Source of the DNA: a virus
Strand: one strand, 5' to 3'
DNA: 41,910 nt
IMG/VR virus record: IMGVR_UViG_3300038701_002226
Location: 1 to 41,910 of that record
This document shows positions 36,873-41,910 of the stretch, in pieces; the first letter of the stretch is position 1; the number at the start of each line of letters is the position of its first letter. The notes under the pieces were generated by a model, which worked only from the letters and a program-made list of their open reading frames with translations, did no database searches and had not been told where the DNA came from. The position numbers were made by a program, and so were the translations under genes.

Positions 36873-37397
36873 ATGAACACAGAAGATCAAGAACAAATCG
36901 AAGCAACAGCGCCGTCAAAACCTGTAGGTATCCGCATAAGCGAGACAAAAAAACGGGTAGATGAGGTGGCTCTGCTAAAAAAGAAACGGGACGCAGAAAT
37001 AGCTGCAATGCCTATTTCTTTACAAATCCAGAACGAGCTTTTAGATATTGAGCAAGAGAAGGAGTTCCTGCTTAAGTATCTAAAAGACAACTCTATACCC
37101 TCAATGGCAGGAGTTGACGGGGGAAAGATTAAGATCAACGCCACGGATCAAATTTCCGTTACCAGTTGGACCGAGTGCTACAAGTACATATCACTACGTC
37201 TTCTTAAGAACTTAGGAGTGTCCGACGAAGAAGCCGTTTTCATGGTAGTTAATTGCGATCCTCTAAAACTACAAGAGCCCTTCACACTACTTAAAAAAAC
37301 AATTAACTCAGACACTTACAAAGTACTGAAGGAAGCCCAAGAAGTTCCTGCGTTCTTAAGAGTGTTTGTTCAAGAAAAACTAATCTTAACTAAATAA
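36873..37397 (+). CDS. hypothetical replication-region protein
   Basis: This encodes 174 residues beginning MNTEDQEQIEATAP. A disordered N-terminus is followed by helical sequence (SLQIQNELLDIEQEKEFLLKYL) and a C-terminal helical domain (YKYISLRLLKNLGVSDEEAVFMV). No family was recognised. Its place at the head of the polymerase operon, right after a promoter and AGCAAGGAG, suggests a role in replication. That is inferred. Confidence 0.62.
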   Translation: MNTEDQEQIEATAPSKPVGIRISETKKRVDEVALLKKKRDAEIAAMPISLQIQNELLDIEQEKEFLLKYLKDNSIPSMAGVDGGKIKINATDQISVTSWTECYKYISLRLLKNLGVSDEEAVFMVVNCDPLKLQEPFTLLKKTINSDTYKVLKEAQEVPAFLRVFVQEKLILTK

Positions 37398-37408
37398 GGA
37401 AAAAACAA

Positions 37409-38302
37409 ATGTCAAAAACAAATAAGCCCAAAAAAGATGATGCCGTAGAAGTTATTACGGACGCACAACTTCCTGCCGAGGCCGACGGATTCCCAATGGG
37501 TTTAGACCCAGAGTTTCTTGCCGCTGCTTCGGAAGCAGGTTCAGAACAAGGTATAGACGATATTGCGGACGCAGGTCTCTCATACATAACGTTGGACAAA
37601 GACTCAGGCGATTTCAAATACCGCCAAGAAGCTTTAGGCGAGAAAGATTTTCATGTGGTTGTGTTGGACTACGCAGTAGAACGGCGATGGTTCAAGGACA
37701 AATTCAAAAAAGACGTAATAAAGTCGCCTGATTGCTTCGCCGTCGGAACGGACAAAACACTCAAGGGAGACATGAAGGCCAGTGCTCGTTCAACAAGCAT
37801 TCAATTCGACGGTCCTTGTAAAGACTGCCCTCTAGGCGTGTTTGACGGTGATTGTATGCCTTATTTAAGACTGTTGGCGTATAAAGTAACAGTTGCAGTA
37901 AACAAATCAACAAACAGATTTCAAGCGAACACGTACCATTCGGATCAGCTTGTGATCCTTCGAGTTGCCCCTGCGTCTATGAAGTTTTGGAACAACTTTG
38001 TTAAACAGTTCCTAAAACGACGGGATGACAAAGGCAACAAGTTCAGCTTTCCGACCTATGCTTTTATTATCAAAGTATCTGCGGTGCAGTCGGACCCTGA
38101 ATCCACTAATTATTACTGGTCTTTTAAAGCAGAGAGCTACGTTGACAAGAAAATTCTTGAGCAATCAAAACTTCGTCGTGTTGAAGTAGCAGAAGCGATA
38201 ACTCAGGAATATAACTTGAACTCAGAAGCACCTAAACAGCAAATGAGCGCCGAGGAACAAGAGTTATCTGATGAGATGGCCGACAACTTAATGAAAGACT
38301 AA
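37409..38302 (+). CDS. putative single-stranded DNA-binding protein
   Basis: This encodes 297 residues beginning MSKTNKPKKDDAVEV. The pattern SPDCFAVGTDKTLKG, then CKDCPLGVF and GDCMPYLRLLAYKV resembles a phage family near polymerase genes that has spaced cysteines followed by strands; I infer zinc binding and an OB-like fold. The C-terminal 40 residues are acidic (EEQELSDEMADNLMKD), as in ssDNA-binding proteins that recruit partners. It lies between a replication-region gene and the polymerase. The SSB role is inference from pattern and position. Confidence 0.6.
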   Translation: MSKTNKPKKDDAVEVITDAQLPAEADGFPMGLDPEFLAAASEAGSEQGIDDIADAGLSYITLDKDSGDFKYRQEALGEKDFHVVVLDYAVERRWFKDKFKKDVIKSPDCFAVGTDKTLKGDMKASARSTSIQFDGPCKDCPLGVFDGDCMPYLRLLAYKVTVAVNKSTNRFQANTYHSDQLVILRVAPASMKFWNNFVKQFLKRRDDKGNKFSFPTYAFIIKVSAVQSDPESTNYYWSFKAESYVDKKILEQSKLRRVEVAEAITQEYNLNSEAPKQQMSAEEQELSDEMADNLMKD

Positions 38303-38304
38303 AT

Positions 38305-38634
38305 ATGAAAATCCTGACAGAAATTGAAGAAGCTGTAGCCAAAGAAACCGTGGACACCCAAAAAATAGAGCAGGCGCTAAAAAGTTGGCGAACACTAAAC
38401 ACCAGTCTAAAAGACAACAAGTTTGGTGTTATGGAGCTTCGATTAATGGTTGCCCACGAATTAAACAACAAAAATCGACCCGATATGTTGAAGCGTGTAG
38501 TTACAGCTCACAATACTGTTTATGGGAATTTGCTAGGGGCCGCTGTAAAAACGGCCTCTGTGGACATGGCTCAGAAGAAATCTATCGACACTTTAAGCAA
38601 GAACCAAAACGCAGTATACCAATCAGTCGAATAA
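38305..38634 (+). CDS. small helical protein of the replication operon
   Basis: This encodes 109 residues beginning MKILTEIEEAVAKETV. Almost all of it is predicted to be helical, with the segment MELRLMVAHELNNKNRPDM in the centre. It starts three bases after the preceding gene and lacks a strong Shine-Dalgarno, so coupling is likely. No family was recognised. Confidence 0.6.
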   Translation: MKILTEIEEAVAKETVDTQKIEQALKSWRTLNTSLKDNKFGVMELRLMVAHELNNKNRPDMLKRVVTAHNTVYGNLLGAAVKTASVDMAQKKSIDTLSKNQNAVYQSVE

Positions 38635-38662
38635 ACAACTAACAATCCGCAGCAAGGACATT

Positions 38663-40621
38663 ATGTTTTTAGACCCCGACAAAGAAGAACTCTATATCGG
38701 ATTTGATATAGAGTCACTTCCGATCACAGATAAACAACCCTACCCAAAACCTGTTGCTTTTTCTACGTACACGTACATAGAATTAACGGAACAGAAAAAA
38801 GAGTCTTACGTTTACGAAGACGTAGAACAAGAACTGGCCAAACTTTACGATCATTGCGAAGAGACAGGCTCTATCCTTGTAGGCCACAACCTGTCTTATG
38901 ACTTCACCTGTATTAAACACCATTTTGGTATTGATTTCTTTCAGTTGGATTACGAAGACACTATGACTTTAGCTTGGCTTGTCAACCCTGAACTCAACCC
39001 TGATTACGGGGAACTTAAGCTTAAGAATCTAAGCCATAAATGGTGTCAAATTCCTCCTGACGAAGAGGAGGAAATCAAGCACTGGTTGTTCAACAACCAA
39101 GAGTCCTTCTATGAAAAGTACCTCAACGACACCAAAGGAGGAGACCCTTTTTTCAAGCTAGAACCAAAAGACACGAGAACTAAGAAAAAAGGCGACCTAA
39201 TAAGGCGCAAACTGACTTGGTCAGGTTGGGGCGGGTTTCTTTGTGAAGCACCTCTGGAACTTCTCAAGCCTTACGCTATAGGGGATTCATACAGGACATA
39301 CACTCTGTTTATGCACATTGTGAAGAAGACCCACCTTAAGAACGATGATCTAGTGTCCTCGATACGTAAAACATACCTTCGTGAGCTTAGACTTCAAGAG
39401 CTTCTTGCTAGACGAACATTAAAAGGTATTCGTTTGGACGTGGCTCAAATGAAGGAAGACAAACAGGTAATTGAGGAGTGGGTTAAAGTACTTTGGGCTG
39501 ACCTTTCTGATCTCCTAGGAATTACGGCTATATCTCAAAAACAACTCATTCCTGCTTTGTTACGCACAGGAGTTGTTAAAAAGTACAGCGACTTCAAAAT
39601 AGCAGGAAACAAAAACAGAGACGACCAAGGAAGACTCTACCCGTCTATATCGGCGGAAGCTCTTGAACTGGCTTCCGACCACGTTGTTATGAAAGACCTT
39701 ATTCTATACCAAAGGCTTAAAAAATTCAAATCTACGTATATTAACAATTGGTTGGACAGACTAGACGGTGACCGCATACACATGAGTTTCTTCACTTTAT
39801 TAAACACAGGAAGAATTTCCGCAGGAAATTTGAGCAACATTCCCAAACGAAAAGCTAAGGAAGTTATAAAATGTTCGCCTAAATACGCCCATATGCAGGT
39901 CCCAAGAGTTCGTAAATACATCCTTCCTGACAGTGACGACCATGTGCTAGTTGTGATGGATTACGCAGCTCAGGAAATAAGACAACTGGCCCACTTTCTT
40001 AAACCGAATACAAGACTTCCTCAAGAGTTTATCAACAACCCAAGGGTGGACATACACCAAAGGACAGTGGATATTTTCAGGGATTCTTTTGGTTTACACG
40101 TTGTTCGTGACGACTCCAAAGCAATTAACTTTGGCATTGTTTACGGGTTAGGTTTACCCGCACTCGCCAAAAAAATGAAGCGATCACTAGCAGAGGCCTC
40201 AAGGTTTCTTGATACCTATTACGAAACTTTCACAGGAGTCAAAACACTTATAAAAACCGTAAAAAATATTGTTGAGGGTGGCGGTTTTATCCGAACAATA
40301 GGTAAACGAAAATTTTATCTAAGAGACACCCGTGCCTATAAGTATATGAACTACCTCATACAAGGATCGTCGTCTGATCAAACAAAAGCAGCTATTGTCA
40401 AACACGGAACAGTTGAAGAAAACGGAAGATTCAAAAAAGACACAGAGTATGTGAATGATTTCCTCATGCCTTTGCACGATGAAGGCGTTTTTTCAATACC
40501 GAAGTCAAGGTTGCACAGGTCCATGGTTTGGGCTAGGAATTGTATGGAACACTGCGGTTTAGAATCCATTATCCCCTTTAAAGTTGACATAGAAATAAGG
40601 AAACACAACTATGACAGGTAA
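38663..40621 (+). CDS. family A DNA polymerase with 3'-5' exonuclease
   Basis: This 652-residue replicative polymerase has an N-terminal proofreading domain: GFDIESLP (D15, E17) as ExoI, LVGHNLSYDF as ExoII and YAIGDSYRTYTLF as ExoIII. The polymerase core carries motif A VMDYAAQEIRQLAHF, motif B RDDSKAINFGIVYGLG, and motif C MPLHDEGVFSIP. The catalytic acids of motifs A and C are intact. The length is close to T7 DNA polymerase. There is no 5'-3' exonuclease domain. The start is preceded by AGCAAGGACATT. Confidence 0.93.
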   Translation: MFLDPDKEELYIGFDIESLPITDKQPYPKPVAFSTYTYIELTEQKKESYVYEDVEQELAKLYDHCEETGSILVGHNLSYDFTCIKHHFGIDFFQLDYEDTMTLAWLVNPELNPDYGELKLKNLSHKWCQIPPDEEEEIKHWLFNNQESFYEKYLNDTKGGDPFFKLEPKDTRTKKKGDLIRRKLTWSGWGGFLCEAPLELLKPYAIGDSYRTYTLFMHIVKKTHLKNDDLVSSIRKTYLRELRLQELLARRTLKGIRLDVAQMKEDKQVIEEWVKVLWADLSDLLGITAISQKQLIPALLRTGVVKKYSDFKIAGNKNRDDQGRLYPSISAEALELASDHVVMKDLILYQRLKKFKSTYINNWLDRLDGDRIHMSFFTLLNTGRISAGNLSNIPKRKAKEVIKCSPKYAHMQVPRVRKYILPDSDDHVLVVMDYAAQEIRQLAHFLKPNTRLPQEFINNPRVDIHQRTVDIFRDSFGLHVVRDDSKAINFGIVYGLGLPALAKKMKRSLAEASRFLDTYYETFTGVKTLIKTVKNIVEGGGFIRTIGKRKFYLRDTRAYKYMNYLIQGSSSDQTKAAIVKHGTVEENGRFKKDTEYVNDFLMPLHDEGVFSIPKSRLHRSMVWARNCMEHCGLESIIPFKVDIEIRKHNYDR

Positions 40622-40946
40622 GAAAATCCGTGAAGGAATATTCAAATTCTGTAAGGAAAAAGGAATTCCGCACTTTAACTCAACAACTCCTAGCAGCCGA
40701 GGCGAGCCTGACACAAAATACTTACTCAAAGGAGGACTCAGGAAAGCCGCTGTTTGGGTTTATATTGAGATAAAAGGGGACGGAGACAGGCTTTCGCCGC
40801 ACCAAAAAGACCGAATAACCCTTTACAGATCGTATGGACAACCAACATACGTGGTACAATCAATCAAAGAAGGAACGGACATACTAGAATGGTATCTAAC
40901 ACACAAAACACCTTACCCCCACTATTTGAAGGACAGCGAAAAATAG
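40611..40946 (+). CDS. VRR-NUC domain nuclease
   Basis: This 111-residue protein contains the VRR-NUC (PD-(D/E)XK superfamily) core: SRGEPDTKYLL supplies the PD, VYIEIKGDGDRLSPHQKDRI supplies the ExK catalytic pair and the conserved LSPxQ, and YGQPTYVVQSIKEG closes the fold. Phage members act as branched-DNA or Holliday-junction nucleases. The ATG overlaps the polymerase stop by 11 bases, and the helicase gene begins inside its 3' end. It ends in DSEK. Confidence 0.88.
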   Translation: MTGKKIREGIFKFCKEKGIPHFNSTTPSSRGEPDTKYLLKGGLRKAAVWVYIEIKGDGDRLSPHQKDRITLYRSYGQPTYVVQSIKEGTDILEWYLTHKTPYPHYLKDSEK

Positions 40947-41910
40947 TAAAGGAAGGACTACAACACCAAGGTCGATTAATACTGGCCGATCTTGGTTCAG
41001 GAAAAACACGGGCTATGTTAGAGATAATAAAGTACCGCAAGCATCTAGGACATCTTAAGGCCCCTGTTATGGTTTTATCTACTAAAGAAATCGTAGCAGG
41101 AACATGGCCTACGGACATCCCCAAATGGACGCCTGAATTGTCTTTTACAAGCTTAGTCGGCTTAAGTCCTCGTGATCGTGAAGAGGCAAGTTACGACCCA
41201 ACAGACATCCATTTGCTAAACATTGACACGGTTCCGTTGAACTGGTTCTTCGACAAGGTTACAGACACCTACAACCTGACAAAGAAACTTCCGTACAGCA
41301 TGATTGTTTTAGACGAATCTACGCTGATAAAAAACACGGTCAACTCTAAGCGATGGAAGGTTATGAAGCAACTGGCAACTCTTTTCTGGAAAGAAGGAGC
41401 TTATTTATATGCTATGACGGCTGAACCCGCTCCAAACGGCCTGCTCAACATGTTTCCTCAGGTAACATTTGTGCGTCCTGACGGTGAAGCATTTGGCACA
41501 CATCACCCAACAACATTTAAGTCTATGTTTTGCTACCCTGACCCAAGAATACCCTATAAGTTTCATGTCAGGGATGATATGGTAGACGTACTTTACGAAC
41601 GTATTGCAAGAGTGTCTACACGGGTAAAACTGGACGCAAACCACACGAAAGGACATACGAAAAACATTGTTCCTGTGGTTCTTCCTCCTAAAGTGAGGGA
41701 TCAATACAAAGACATGCAGAAGAAATTCTTCTTGGAAATCGACGGCCAAAAAATAACAGCGGTACAGGCAGCAGCTAAGATGGCCAAATGCTGGCAACTG
41801 GCTAACGGAGCTATTTATGACGAAGACAGAAAAACACACTTCGTCCATAAAGCCAAAATAGACAGGCTTAAGCTAATTTACGACGGTATGAATGGCGGTT
41901 CATTGTTACT
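40889..41910 (+). CDS. SNF2-like DNA helicase, N-terminal part (continues at 1-558)
   Basis: The frame from the ATG at 40889 stays open to the window end and matches the frame at 1-558 across the 124-base overlap. Walker A is LADLGSGKT (residues 32-40), Walker B is MIVLDES, and YLYAMTAEPAPNG fits motif III. These place it in the SNF2-related branch of superfamily 2. The gene overlaps the VRR-NUC gene by 58 bases. GAAGGAA lies upstream but with wide spacing, so translation may be coupled. SNF2-VRR-NUC gene pairs are common in phage replication modules. Confidence 0.9.
   Translation, partial: MVSNTQNTLPPLFEGQRKIVKEGLQHQGRLILADLGSGKTRAMLEIIKYRKHLGHLKAPVMVLSTKEIVAGTWPTDIPKWTPELSFTSLVGLSPRDREEASYDPTDIHLLNIDTVPLNWFFDKVTDTYNLTKKLPYSMIVLDESTLIKNTVNSKRWKVMKQLATLFWKEGAYLYAMTAEPAPNGLLNMFPQVTFVRPDGEAFGTHHPTTFKSMFCYPDPRIPYKFHVRDDMVDVLYERIARVSTRVKLDANHTKGHTKNIVPVVLPPKVRDQYKDMQKKFFLEIDGQKITAVQAAAKMAKCWQLANGAIYDEDRKTHFVHKAKIDRLKLIYDGMNGGSLL
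41785..41908. repeat. terminal overlap, right copy (same as 3-126)
   Basis: This is the second copy of the 124-base end overlap. Joining the copies gives a unit of about 41,782 bp. A true short direct terminal repeat cannot be ruled out from sequence alone, but a physical end in the middle of a helicase gene would be unusual. Confidence 0.92.

Noticed and set aside
41405-41848. Minus-strand frame of 147 codons opposite the helicase
   Set aside because: It is the shadow of the helicase gene; the plus strand carries recognisable helicase motifs.
1-41910. Temperate lifestyle
   Set aside because: No integrase, partition system or recognisable CI/Cro-type repressor was found. The operator-like palindromes alone are not enough.

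Overview
The window is an essentially complete genome of a tailed double-stranded DNA phage (Caudoviricetes). The order portal, prohead protease, HK97-type capsid, connectors, tail tube, frameshifted tail chaperone and 755-residue tape measure points to a siphovirus with a non-contractile tail. Positions 3-126 recur at 41785-41908, so the two ends overlap and the molecule closes on a circle of about 41,782 bp. One helicase gene crosses the join. I see no integrase, excisionase or recognisable lysogeny repressor, so a virulent lifestyle is the simplest reading. A lipoprotein with a clear lipobox, a spanin-like lysis protein, a GroES homologue and a textbook sigma-70 promoter suggest a Gram-negative host. 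The host species cannot be named from this sequence.

Layout. (1) 1-1749, plus strand: end of the SNF2-like helicase, then small genes including a GroES co-chaperonin. (2) 1730-20159, minus strand, read right to left: small terminase, large terminase, portal, protease, capsid, head-tail joining proteins, tail tube and a tail-tube paralogue with an added lectin-like domain, G/GT tail chaperones, tape measure, distal tail proteins, LamG-type fibre, then a lysis cassette (two small membrane proteins, a spanin-like protein, an amidase endolysin). (3) 20160-21181: about 1 kb without convincing genes, full of short direct and inverted repeats (iteron-like GGGTATGTGCA, TTGATTA units 40 bp apart, paired palindromes). 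It lies between the diverging late and early transcription units and is the best candidate for the origin and control region. (4) 21182-34641, plus strand: a dense run of small accessory genes, mostly of unknown function, with a SPOUT RNA methyltransferase, a nucleotidyltransferase, a guanylate-kinase-like protein, a lipoprotein and several membrane or Cys-rich mini-proteins. (5) 34648 to the end and round to 558: replication module of Toprim/SF3 primase-helicase, a Cys-containing putative ssDNA-binding protein, family A DNA polymerase, VRR-NUC nuclease and SNF2-like helicase.

The most unusual signal is in region 4. The 9-mer GAAAGCGAG occurs ten times, nearly always 7-9 nt before a start codon where a Shine-Dalgarno would sit, while genes elsewhere use AAGGAG-type sites. 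The 9-mer often also encodes an ESE(K) tail on the upstream protein. One copy precedes an intact reading frame whose start codon is ACG. The same region holds a 90-nt tRNA-like element with a rod-like central arm, a probable three-way-junction RNA behind a terminator, and a two-codon ORF under a perfect ribosome binding site. Other notable points are a clear -1 frameshift site (TTTTTTG) in the tail chaperone gene and a hairpin that seems to bring a distant AAGGA next to the start codon of a connector gene.
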